Assembly (NCBI RefSeq): GCF_024699945.1
Contig: NZ_JAJOMY010000001.1
Coordinates: forward strand, 3,665,001-3,729,000
DNA from: Phenylobacterium sp. J426
Lineage (GTDB): Bacteria; Pseudomonadota; Alphaproteobacteria; Caulobacterales; Caulobacteraceae
Direction of reading: 5' to 3'
Length of the DNA: 64,000 bases
This document shows, one piece after another, positions 36,243 to 44,258 of this stretch. The notes under the pieces are model-generated. The model did no database searches and had not been told where the DNA came from. It saw nothing but the letters and a program-made list of their open reading frames with translations. The translations under genes and the position numbers were made by a program. Each line of letters begins with the position of its first letter. Position 1 is the first letter of the stretch.

Positions 36243-37443
36243 GTGAGCCTGATCGACCGCTACCTGCTGCGGCTGGCCTTCTGGCCCATGGTGGGCGCCA
36301 CGGGCGTCACCCTCGTGGCCCTGCTGCTGGAGCGGATCCTGCGGCTGCTCGACATGCTGTCGGCCTCCAGCGACCGCTTCAGCTTCGTGGCCCAACTCGC
36401 CGTGAACCTGGTTCCCCATTACATGGGCCTCACCTTGCCGGCCGCCTTCTTCATCGCCCTGATCGTGGTGGTGAACCGGATGAACCAGGCTTCTGAGGTC
36501 GACGCCCTGCTAGCCGCGGGCGTCTCGCTGACCCGCCTCGCCGCCCCCCTACCTCGCGCTGGCCGGCGTGCTCAGCTTCCTCACCCTGATCGTCTTCGGC
36601 GTCCTGCAACCCTACAGCCGCTACGCCTACCGCGCCGTGCTGCACGCCGCCCAGAACGCCGGCTGGAGCGGCGTCGTCCCCGAGGGGACGATCATCGAAC
36701 CGAACGACAAGCTGACCATGACCACGGACCAGGCCGACGCGGCCGGTCAGCGGCTCAGCAGGGTGTTCATCCGCCGCATCGACGAGAACGGCCGCGAGGA
36801 GGTCACCACCGCCGGCATGGCCGAGCTGCGCCGCACCGCCGATGGCCAGAACGTGACGCTGGCGCTCAAGGACGGGCAGCAGCTGCGGTTCAACGCGCGC
36901 GGCGAGCCGGAACTGTTGAGCTTCCAGGATTTCACGATGCAGCTGCCGCTCAGCGGCCCGGCGCGGCTCCTGCGCGCCCGCGGCGGCGACGAGCGGGAGC
37001 TCAACCTGTTCGAACTGGCCGCCAAGGCGAAGGACCCACATTCGGTCATTCCGAAGGAGACCCTGCTGGCCGAGCTCTACGGCCGCCTCGCCCGGGCGCT
37101 CGCCCTGCCGCTGCTGCCGCTGCTCGCCGTTCCGCTGGGTCTGTCGGCGAAGCGCAGCGGCCGGGCCCCCGGCGTCATCGTCGGCGGCATCCTGCTGCTC
37201 GCCTTCCATCACCTGATCCAGCTGGGCCAGGGGTTCGCAGAGACTGGCCGCGCGCCGGCCGAGCTCAGTGTCGGCCTGCCTTTCGGCGTCTTCGCGGCCA
37301 TCTGCCTGACGGTCTTCCTGACCAGCCGCAAACGCCCAGGCGAAACCCCGATCGGGCGGCTGATGGAGCGCCTCTCCGTCCTCGCCGCCCGCATCCGCAC
37401 GCGGATCCGGCGGCGGCGACCGGCTGAAGGCGCCGCCGCATGA
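36243..37443 (+). CDS. lptF: LptF-type permease of lipid export, sphingolipid cluster copy (frameshifted)
   Basis: Inner-membrane YjgP/YjgQ family permease of about 399 residues: N-terminal helices (MSLIDRYLLRLAFWPM, LVPHYMGLTLPAAFFIAL), a periplasmic beta-jellyroll-like domain in the middle, and C-terminal helices (LPLLPLLAVPLGLSAKRSGRA). An extra C in the C6 run at 36544-36549 breaks the first helix bundle (after SLTRLAAP). It overlaps lptG by ATGA. Genes of this type beside ceramide genes in Caulobacter are thought to help move anionic sphingolipid; the main LPS copy would be elsewhere. GTG start 36243. Confidence 0.9.
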
Positions 37444-38498
37444 GGCTCGCCCGTTATCTGTTCATGCTGACGGCCGGCCGCATCCTCGCGGCGCTGGCGG
37501 TGCTGGTGGGGGTCCTGCAGATCCTCGACCTGCTCGACGTCACGACGGAAATCCTCGACCGCGGACTGGGCGCGGGCGGCGTCTTCTACTACGGCCTCCT
37601 CAGGCTTCCGCGACTGATCGAGCAGGCCGCGCCGCTGGCGGTGCTGGCCGGCGCCCTCTTCGCCTTCGCAAAGCTGGCGGGCGAGAGCGCGGTGACCGCC
37701 ATGCGCTCGACCGGCATCTCGGCCTATCGCATCACGGCGCTGGCGCTACCGGCCGCCGCCCTGCTGGCTGCGGTCCAGCTGCTGAACGGCATGGTGATCG
37801 CGCCGCGCGCCGACGCCAGGCTCGCCGACTGGTGGCAGTCCACAGCGCCCCAGGAGGAGGCGGCGAAACCGCAGGACCAGATGACGTTCCGGGTGGGCGA
37901 CGAGATCGTCGTGGGCCGTCCCTCCGAGGATGCCCGGCGACTCGACGGGCTGACGATCTACCGGCGCGACGCCACCGGCCGCCTGGTCCAGCGGACGACG
38001 GCCGAAGCGGCCGTCTACGACCAGGGCGCGTGGCGTCTTGTGGCGCCGCGCTTTGAAGCGGTCTCGCCCGAGGGCGTGAGTTCGGGCGCGGCCCAATCGA
38101 TGACCTGGACCCAGAACATCAGACCCGCCGACGTCCAGGCGCTGCGCAGCGGGGCCGCCACCGTCTCGGCGGCCGAGGCCCGGCGTGCGTTGCAGGGTGG
38201 CGTTTCGGTGCGCCCGAGAACGTTCTACGACACCCAGGTGCAGCGGGCGTGGGCCGCGCCGTTCGCCTGCATCGTCATGCTGCTGCTCGCCGCGCCGGCC
38301 GCCATGGCCAATTTCCGCGGCGGCGCCTCGACCCTGATCGTCCAGTGTATGGCCGCTGGTCTCGTGTTCCTGGTCTTCGACGGCGCGTTCACGGCGCTGG
38401 GCGAGAACGGCGCCGCGCCGGCGATCCTCGCGGCCTGGGCGGCCCCGGCGATCTTCTCGGCGCTCGGCCTCACCGCCCTCCTCTACCTGGAGGGTTGA
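37440..38498 (+). CDS. lptG: LptG-type permease of lipid export, sphingolipid cluster copy
   Basis: Partner permease of LptF, 352 residues. N-terminal LTAGRILAALAVLVGVLQILDLLD, the PRLIEQAAPLAVLAGALFAF segment, a periplasmic domain (about 130-260), and C-terminal helices with PFACIVMLLLAAPAAM. It joins an ATPase of the LptB type, not found in this window. It overlaps the ceramide synthase gene downstream (TGATG), which ties the transporter to sphingolipid supply. Confidence 0.9.
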   Translation: MRLARYLFMLTAGRILAALAVLVGVLQILDLLDVTTEILDRGLGAGGVFYYGLLRLPRLIEQAAPLAVLAGALFAFAKLAGESAVTAMRSTGISAYRITALALPAAALLAAVQLLNGMVIAPRADARLADWWQSTAPQEEAAKPQDQMTFRVGDEIVVGRPSEDARRLDGLTIYRRDATGRLVQRTTAEAAVYDQGAWRLVAPRFEAVSPEGVSSGAAQSMTWTQNIRPADVQALRSGAATVSAAEARRALQGGVSVRPRTFYDTQVQRAWAAPFACIVMLLLAAPAAMANFRGGASTLIVQCMAAGLVFLVFDGAFTALGENGAAPAILAAWAAPAIFSALGLTALLYLEG

Positions 38499-39646
38499 TG
38501 GCCTACGACGACCCAGCCTCCAGCGTGCGCCTCCTGCCCGTCAGGACGCCCGCCGAGCTGGAGCGCTTCATCCGCGTGCCCATGCGGCTGCAGGCGAACG
38601 ATCCGAACTATATCGCCCCGCTCATGCTGGAGCGACGCGAAGCGCTTTCGGCGAAGACCAACCCCTTCTTCCAGCACGCCGAGGTCCAGTTCTGGCTGGC
38701 GGTGAAGGACGGCCGCGACGTAGGCCGCATCTCGGCCCAGATCGACCAGCTCAATCCCCAGACCGGGGAGGGCTACGGCAACTTCGGCCTGATCGCCGCC
38801 GAGGACGATCCGGAGGTCTTCGCCGCCCTCTTCGGCGCGGCCGAGGCCTGGTTGCGCGAACGCGGCTGCAAGGCGGCCCTTGGGCCGGTCAACCTCTCCA
38901 CCAACGAGGAGGTCGGCCTGCTGGTCGAGGGGCACGACACGCCGCCCATGGTGCTGATGGGCCACGACGCGCCGTTCACCGGCGCCCGGATCGAGGGCCA
39001 GGGCTACGCCAAGGCAAAGGACATCTACGCTTACGAGTGCAGCGTCGACCATGACCTTCCACCGGCGATCCTCCGCCGCGTGCGCAAGCCTGCCGCCGAT
39101 GGCGTGGTGCTGCGCACCTTGGACATGAAGCGCTTCGAGGCTGAGGTCCGCACGCTCACGGACATCCTCAACGACGCCTGGGCGGGCAACTGGGGCTTCA
39201 CGCCCACCACCGAGGCGGAGACCAAACAGCTCGCCACGGCGCTGAAGATGGTCATCGATCCGCGCCTTACCTGGTTCGCGGAGATCGATGGCGAGCCCGC
39301 GGGCTTCATGGTGCTGCTGCCCAACGTCAACGAGGCCATCGCGGACCTGAAGGGCAGGCTCGTCCCCTTCGGTTGGGCGAAGCTGCTCTGGCGGCTGAAG
39401 GTCGGGCGCGTGAAGTCCGGCCGGGTGCCGCTGATGGGCGTGAAACGGAAGTTCGCCTCGACCCACCGGGGCCAGCTGCTGCCCTTCCAGCTGATCGACG
39501 CCGTCGTCCTGGCGGCGCGTAAGCTCGGCTACAAGCGCTACGAACTGTCGTGGATCCTCGAGGACAACGCGCCGATGCGCCGCATCTGCGAGGCCGGCGG
39601 CGCGCGCATCTACAAGACCTATCGGCTATACGAGAAGGCGCTTTGA
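38498..39646 (+). CDS. cerS: Bacterial ceramide synthase, GNAT-like N-acyltransferase
   Basis: A 382-residue protein with a GNAT-like acyltransferase fold, expected to N-acylate the sphingoid base. Family features include FIRVPMRLQANDPNYIAPL, the GPVNLSTNEEVGLLVEG segment and a C-terminal YELSWILEDNAPMRRICEAGGARIYKTYRLYEK, matching the bacterial ceramide synthase of Caulobacter (CC_1154, from memory). It is unrelated to eukaryotic ceramide synthases. It starts on a TGATG overlap with lptG and ends on TTGA with the next gene. Confidence 0.87.
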   Translation: MAYDDPASSVRLLPVRTPAELERFIRVPMRLQANDPNYIAPLMLERREALSAKTNPFFQHAEVQFWLAVKDGRDVGRISAQIDQLNPQTGEGYGNFGLIAAEDDPEVFAALFGAAEAWLRERGCKAALGPVNLSTNEEVGLLVEGHDTPPMVLMGHDAPFTGARIEGQGYAKAKDIYAYECSVDHDLPPAILRRVRKPAADGVVLRTLDMKRFEAEVRTLTDILNDAWAGNWGFTPTTEAETKQLATALKMVIDPRLTWFAEIDGEPAGFMVLLPNVNEAIADLKGRLVPFGWAKLLWRLKVGRVKSGRVPLMGVKRKFASTHRGQLLPFQLIDAVVLAARKLGYKRYELSWILEDNAPMRRICEAGGARIYKTYRLYEKAL

Positions 39647-40396
39647 CCGGCTTCTCGGCCCTCGTGCTCGCCGGCTCGCGTGGGGGGGGCAGACCCGGTC
39701 GCGGACTATGCCGGGGTGGCGCACAAGGCGCTGATCGAACTCGAGGGCCGGCCCCTGCTGGCGCGCGTCGCGCAAGCGCTCCACGAGGCCGGCGCCGCCC
39801 GCGTCGGCGTCTCGTGCAACCACCCGGCCGTGGCGGCCCTGGCGCGCGACCTCGGCCTGGAGGTCCTGCCCGCGGCCGCCGGGCCCAGCCAGAGCGTCTT
39901 CGAAGGCGCCCAGGCGCTCGGCTTCCCGCTGCTGGTCACCACCGCGGACCACGCCCTGCTGCAGCCGGAGTGGGTCACGCGCTTCCTGGACGACATTCCG
40001 GCTGGAACCGACGTCGCCGCCCTCGTCGCGCCGAAGACCGCCGTCGAGGCCGCCGCGCCCACGACGAGGCGCACCTACCTCAAGCTGGCCGACGGCTGGT
40101 GGTCGGGCTGCAACCTCTTCTGGCTGGGCCGCGAGCAGGCGCTGGGCGCTGTGGCCTTCTGGCGCCGGCTCGAGGCCGAACGGAAGCGCCCCTGGAAGAT
40201 GGCGCGGATCCTCGGCCTTGGGATGCTGCTGAAGTACGTGACCGGGGCCCTGAGCCTCTCCGGCGCGGCCAGGCGGCTGGGCGAGCTGGCCGGCGTCGAG
40301 GCTCGCGTGGTCGCGACCCCGTATGGCCTGGCCGCTGTCGATGTGGACAAGCCCGCGGATCTCGATCTCGTCCGCGAGCTGACGGGAGGCCGCTAG
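39643..40396 (+). CDS. MobA-like NTP transferase (frameshifted)
   Basis: A 250-residue protein with an N-terminal nucleotidyltransferase-like loop (ALVLAGSRGGADPVADYAGVAHKALIELEGRPLLARV), then LLVTTADHALL, the metal-binding region, and a sugar/alcohol-phosphate-binding end (PYGLAAVDVDKPADLDLV). An extra G in the G8 run at 39682-39689 breaks the loop; removing it gives one frame. The start is TTG 39643, overlapping the cerS stop as TTGA. Donor and acceptor are unknown; it may make a nucleotide-linked headgroup donor. Confidence 0.82.
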
Positions 40397-41145
40397 GCGG
40401 TCACCGCCTCCTTCACCCAGCCGGCCGACAGCTTCATCAGGTTGTCGACGTCGGCGGGGAAGTCCATTTCGCCCCATTGCAACCCCTCGATCGACTGCAC
40501 CCGCACGTCGACGCCGCTGCGGGCCAGTTCGTCGATCGCCGAGAGGTACCACCGCTTCAGGCCTTCCGGCCGCTGCAGCGCCTGCTCCACGGCCGCGCGG
40601 AACTTGGCCGCGCCAACGGGCGAAAGGCGCAGGAAGCCGATCGACTCGGCGTCGTAGGCCTCGATGGTCTTGCCGATCGCCAGCAGCTTGCCGTGGTCGG
40701 TCAGCACCTTCATGTCGTCGGCGTCATAGCCCGGCTTGCGGTCGACGGTCACGGTGATCTCCGCAGGACCCGCCGCCTGTAGGCGCTCGACGATGCCTGG
40801 GCCAGGCAGCGTGTCGCCATTCAGCAGGAACACCTCGCGGTCGAACAGCTCGCGCACGATCCAGACCGAGGCGAGGTTGTCGGCTACCGAATAGAATGGG
40901 TTGAAGGCCAGCCGCACCGGCATCTTCGGCGCCAGGCGCGCGATCTCCGCCTCGACAGCGTCGGCCCGGAAGCCGGTGACGATCACCGCCTCTTCGACGC
41001 CTGCCGCCTCCAGCCGCTGCAGCTGCCAGGCGAGCAACGTCTTTCCCGAAAGCTCCACCAGGCACTTCGGCCGGGTTTCGGTCAGCGGCAGCAGGCGCTT
41101 GCCCTGCCCGGCGCTCAGGATGATGGCTCTGTTCGGCGACGTCAC
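40393..41145 (-). CDS. Nucleotidyltransferase, phosphocholine cytidylyltransferase-like
   Basis: A 250-residue nucleotidyltransferase of the LicC/RmlA-like type. It has the N-terminal AIILSAGQGKRLLPLTETRPK loop with the binding Lys, a FLLNGDTLPGPGIVERL metal-binding Asp, and VDNLMKL near the end. It should make a CDP- or NDP-activated small alcohol or sugar phosphate. The start GTG 41145 follows AGGGATCAAG. It is convergent with the MobA-like gene and shares its CTAG stop. In this setting it could supply a donor for lipid headgroup addition. Confidence 0.83.
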   Translation of the reverse strand: MTSPNRAIILSAGQGKRLLPLTETRPKCLVELSGKTLLAWQLQRLEAAGVEEAVIVTGFRADAVEAEIARLAPKMPVRLAFNPFYSVADNLASVWIVRELFDREVFLLNGDTLPGPGIVERLQAAGPAEITVTVDRKPGYDADDMKVLTDHGKLLAIGKTIEAYDAESIGFLRLSPVGAAKFRAAVEQALQRPEGLKRWYLSAIDELARSGVDVRVQSIEGLQWGEMDFPADVDNLMKLSAGWVKEAVTA

Positions 41146-41272
41146 GGGCTTGATCCCTGGCGAATGGTCGGGCCTGGATACACCGGAGGCGCACGCCCGC
41201 GGCCGTGATGCATTGCCGCGCCCGCCCCCCCGTTTGGCGAGCATCTTATCTAGTGCGCATTCCCGAAATGTG

Positions 41273-41306
41273 AAGAAACCTCGCAGGGCGAGCAGCCCGC
41301 GAGGTT
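41273..41306 (-). terminator. Strong hairpin downstream of SWIB gene
   Basis: GAAACCTCGC and GCGAGGTTTC are perfect 10-base arms, with an inner GGGC/GCCC stem around GAGCA, separated only by one bulged A. On the minus strand it lies 54 bases after the SWIB stop and is followed by a modestly T-rich stretch. Confidence 0.7.
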
Positions 41307-41359
41307 TCTCGGCATTCTAAAGTCTGGCTGGCCGCGGGCGCGCCGCGGCCGTTCAGCGC

Positions 41360-41621
41360 CTACTTCAGGTGCTTCGCCAGGTGCTTGTTCATCTCGAACA
41401 TCGACACCTTGTCCTTGCCGTCGAAGATCGGCTTCAGCTTGGCGTCGGCGAGGATTTCGCGCTTGTTCTGGGGGGTTCTGAAGATTGTTCTTCTTGATGT
41501 AGTCCCAGATCTTCGAGACGGTCTCGCCGCGGGACAGCTGCCCCGAGCCGACCACCGCCGCGAGTTCCGACGAGGGCGTCAGCGGCTTTTGCAGCGCGTT
41601 CGTGTTCTTTCCAGTGGCCAT
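41360..41621 (-). CDS. SWIB/MDM2-domain protein (frameshifted)
   Basis: A small 86-residue protein consisting mostly of a SWIB/MDM2 domain: LTPSSELAAVVGSGQLSRGE, then KIWDYIKKNNLQNP, then NKREILADAKLKPIFDGKD, KVSMFEMNKHLAKHLK. This domain occurs in chlamydial and plant chromatin proteins and in short free-standing bacterial proteins of unknown function. The two parts are split by an extra G in the G6 run at 41470-41475; deleting it gives one clean frame. ATG 41621. Confidence 0.88.
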
Positions 41622-41741
41622 GGGCTCCCCCAGCTAGAGTGTCCACGACTGCCCGGCGCGAGGGATGCGCCGAGTGAGTCGCTTGGAGGTATCCTAACGC
41701 GACGTACGCGCCGCGCTACAGCGAAGCGTGGTTAGCGCGCC

Positions 41742-42239
41742 TTAAGGCCGAGGCCCGGTCGTCAAGGACGGATCCTCGGCTTGCGCGGCGCGGGCGGCGT
41801 CGCGCTCGAAAGGCTCGCGGGCTTCGGGCGAGCGATGAACGTCGTCGTCGCCGCCGGCCGCCTCGACCATGTCGTACTCCGCCCGCGTCGCGGCTTCGGT
41901 GAGGGCGTCGTTCCGCTTGTCGCGCGTGAAGTAGCGGAAGGCGCCGTACGCGATCGCCAGACCCAGGATGGTGACGCCGACAACGTTCATCAGGCCCCAG
42001 CCGACGCCGCCGGCGTCGACCTCGCCGGGCCCGGGCCCGTTCGCGCCGCGGGTCGAGTTCAGGATGCCGATGCCGGTGGTGAGCGAGAACGCCCAGAATG
42101 CGGCGGCGGCCGCCCAGGCCACCCAGAGGAAGATCTTCCCGCCCACGCCGCCGCTGGCGGTTTCCACCGGCTCCTGACGGGCGTAGCTGTCGCGCTCGTA
42201 TGCGTTGTTGTCCAAGTCGCTGTAGGGCCGGACGGCCAT
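41742..42239 (-). CDS. Hypothetical two-TM membrane protein
   Basis: I do not recognise the family. 165 residues with two membrane helices (about residues 35-58 in GGKIFLWVAWAAAAAFWAF and about 80-102 in GLMNVVGVTILGLAIAYGAF). The N-terminus is Arg/Tyr/Asp-rich and the C-terminal tail is acidic (VEAAGGDDDVHRSPEAREP). Both ends probably lie on the cytoplasmic side. ATG 42239 follows GGGAG at good spacing. Confidence 0.65.
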   Translation of the reverse strand: MAVRPYSDLDNNAYERDSYARQEPVETASGGVGGKIFLWVAWAAAAAFWAFSLTTGIGILNSTRGANGPGPGEVDAGGVGWGLMNVVGVTILGLAIAYGAFRYFTRDKRNDALTEAATRAEYDMVEAAGGDDDVHRSPEAREPFERDAARAAQAEDPSLTTGPRP

Positions 42240-42300
42240 GTCGCGTCTCCCGGAGTTGCTTTTCGGGACTTCCAACACCTGGGCCGCGCGCCCGTTCCCG

Positions 42301-42936
42301 CTAAGGTGGCGACGCGACGGCGTTGACGCCCGCGCCCAGCAGCCGCGGCGTCAGCGTGCGATCGAACAGGTCCAACAGGCGGCCTCGCAGCCGGTCTTCT
42401 TCGCCGGCTCCATAGGTTTCGGTCTCGAAGTTGACGTCGGCCGCGCAGAGGGCGGCCTCGAGCGCGGCCATGCCTGGCCCCGCTGGGCGCCCGACCGCAT
42501 AGCCGAGATGGACGAGCGCGTTGAGCCGCTGCGCCAGCTCGGCCGCCGTCGCCGCGCCGAAGCCCCGGCCGAACAGCGCCGCAGCCGCCGACACCCGCTC
42601 CGCTCGCCACGCGGCCGTCTTCAACGCGAGGTCCGCGCCACGGCGCCAGCCGACCACGCCGACGCGGGCGTCATCTATCCGCCGCTCGTCCGCCAGCCAA
42701 TCCAGCCAGGCCTCGGTGTCGGCGCGGCGCTCGTCCGCCGGGCGGGCCGCCCAGTCGGGAGCCAAGACGAAATAGCCATGGGCCGCCAGCCGTCTTGCCA
42801 TCCGCTCGGCTTCCGCCCGTCCGGTTCGGTCGGCCAGCACCACAACGGGCGGTCGGCGCCCCTCCCCTTCCGGCCACACCGCCCAGGCGTCGACATGGCC
42901 GTCTTCGGCGGCGATCTCGATCCACGCTTCGGGCAT
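42301..42936 (-). CDS. Dienelactone-hydrolase-like protein lacking the usual nucleophile
   Basis: A 211-residue alpha/beta-hydrolase fold protein of the dienelactone hydrolase type. The strand order DGHVDAWAVWPEG, VVVLADRTG, ARRLAAHGYFVLAPDW and the nucleophile elbow VGVVGWRRGADLAL are present. The elbow reads GWRRG where active members have G-x-C/S-x-G, so the Cys/Ser is replaced by Arg, and no clear catalytic His is seen near the C-terminus. It may be a non-catalytic binding protein. It stands alone between small membrane and thioesterase genes. Confidence 0.72.
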   Translation of the reverse strand: MPEAWIEIAAEDGHVDAWAVWPEGEGRRPPVVVLADRTGRAEAERMARRLAAHGYFVLAPDWAARPADERRADTEAWLDWLADERRIDDARVGVVGWRRGADLALKTAAWRAERVSAAAALFGRGFGAATAAELAQRLNALVHLGYAVGRPAGPGMAALEAALCAADVNFETETYGAGEEDRLRGRLLDLFDRTLTPRLLGAGVNAVASPP

Positions 42937-43057
42937 GGCGCTCCTCGCTTCCAGCAGGCGCCACCATAATCCTAGCGATCTTATAGGAATAACCCGAAAG
43001 TTTGCGGCCGCGCGCAGAATTCCTGGTTTCAGCCTGGGGCGCGATGCGCCTCCGTCC

Positions 43058-43513
43058 TCATCGGTCGAACACCAGCAGCGTCGAGGTCGCCGTGGCGTAG
43101 AGGCGACCTTCGAGATCGGTCAGCTTGCCTTCGGCGAAGCCCGCGCGACGGCCCAGCTGGATCACCACGCCCTCGGCCCGCACGGGGCCGGTGTCCTTGG
43201 TCAAAGGCCGGTGGTAAGCGACCTTCAGCTCGAGGGTCGTATAACCCTGCCCAGCCTTCAGCTTCGAATGCACGGCGCAGCCGACCGCCGAATCCAACAG
43301 GGTCGCCGCGTAGCCGCCATGCACGGTGCCGATCGGATTGTAGACGCTCTCGTCCGGATGACCGCCGAAGACGACGCGCCCCTCCTCCAGCTCCACCACG
43401 TGGAAATTCATCGTCCTGCCGATGCCGCGGAAGCCGTCCTGTCGGTCGGGATCGAACGCCGCCTGCAGCTGCTGCAGGCCGGTCATCTGAGAAAGGTCGG
43501 TCACGGCGTTCAT
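43058..43513 (-). CDS. PaaI-type hotdog-fold thioesterase
   Basis: A 151-residue acyl-CoA thioesterase-like hotdog protein. The family motif VYNPIGTVHGGYAATLLDSAVG is intact, with the HGG of the substrate loop, and the later YTTLELKVAYHRPL and TATSTLLVF strands fit. It overlaps the TetR gene upstream by 4 bases, so they are one operon. Together with the divergent acyl-CoA synthetase this suggests a small CoA-thioester module under TetR control. Confidence 0.88.
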   Translation of the reverse strand: MNAVTDLSQMTGLQQLQAAFDPDRQDGFRGIGRTMNFHVVELEEGRVVFGGHPDESVYNPIGTVHGGYAATLLDSAVGCAVHSKLKAGQGYTTLELKVAYHRPLTKDTGPVRAEGVVIQLGRRAGFAEGKLTDLEGRLYATATSTLLVFDR

Positions 43514-44121
43514 CGCGATTGATCCTCCTGAGCCCTCATGCGGGCCTTGATGCTTCGGCGACAGTCCGCCAGCAGCCGCTCGGCCAGGGCGTCATCGGCC
43601 ACCGCGCGCGACAGCGTCACGGCGCCGGCCATTTCGGCGACGATGGAGGCCGCCATGCCCTCACGGTCGGGTTCGCTCTCCGGCAGCCAGGCCGCGACCC
43701 GGGTCACCATCCCGCGAACGCCCGCGTCGAACGCCTCTCGCACCGCCGCCGGCTGCCGCGGCAGCTCGCTGGCCAGCGCCGTGACCGGGCAGCCGTTCGC
43801 GACGCGGCCCCGGTGGGCCATCGAGACGTAGGCGTCGACGAAGGCGGCCACCGCCGCCTCGCGGTCCAGGCCCTCGGTCAGGCGTGCGAACCGCCGGCGG
43901 CTTTCATCGAAGGCCTCGCCGACTGCGGCGACGATCAGCGCCTGCTTGTTCGGGAAGTGGGCGTAGAAGCCACCGTGGGTCAGCCCCGCCTCGGCCATCA
44001 CCTCGGCCACGGCCAGGCCGTCCGGCCCCTTGGCGCGCACGGCGGCAGACGCCGCCTTCAGCACCCTCTTCCGCGTCTCCTGCTTGTGGCCCTCGGCGTA
44101 ACGCACGGCATAGCCCGTCAT
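43510..44121 (-). CDS. TetR-family regulator
   Basis: A 203-residue TetR/AcrR-type repressor. The N-terminal helix-turn-helix (about 15-60) reads RKRVLKAASAAVRAKG, VAEVMAEAGLTHGGFYAHFPNKQALI, which is the usual layout. The C-terminal ligand-binding helical domain contains NGCPVTALASELPRQ. A perfect palindrome sits directly in front of the gene, so autoregulation and control of the divergent acyl-CoA synthetase are likely. It is transcribed with the thioesterase. Confidence 0.92.
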   Translation of the reverse strand: MTGYAVRYAEGHKQETRKRVLKAASAAVRAKGPDGLAVAEVMAEAGLTHGGFYAHFPNKQALIVAAVGEAFDESRRRFARLTEGLDREAAVAAFVDAYVSMAHRGRVANGCPVTALASELPRQPAAVREAFDAGVRGMVTRVAAWLPESEPDREGMAASIVAEMAGAVTLSRAVADDALAERLLADCRRSIKARMRAQEDQSR

Positions 44122-44123
44122 TG

Positions 44124-44139
44124 TATGATAAAGATCATA
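44124..44139. promoter_or_regulatory. Palindromic operator of the TetR gene
   Basis: TATGAT-AAAG-ATCATA is a perfect inverted repeat beginning three bases upstream of the TetR start codon, in the 137-base divergent gap to the acyl-CoA synthetase gene. It is AT-rich in a GC-rich gap, as expected for a TetR-type site. Confidence 0.7.
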
Positions 44140-44258
44140 TTATGAGCCGCCGTAGGAAACACAAGCGCGACGGGCGTCTCCGCCCCGGTCATTGACTTGA
44201 CCCCACGAGAGGCCGCCAACTTCCCCCGCAAGAACAAGAGCCTGCGGGAGGAGTGGTC

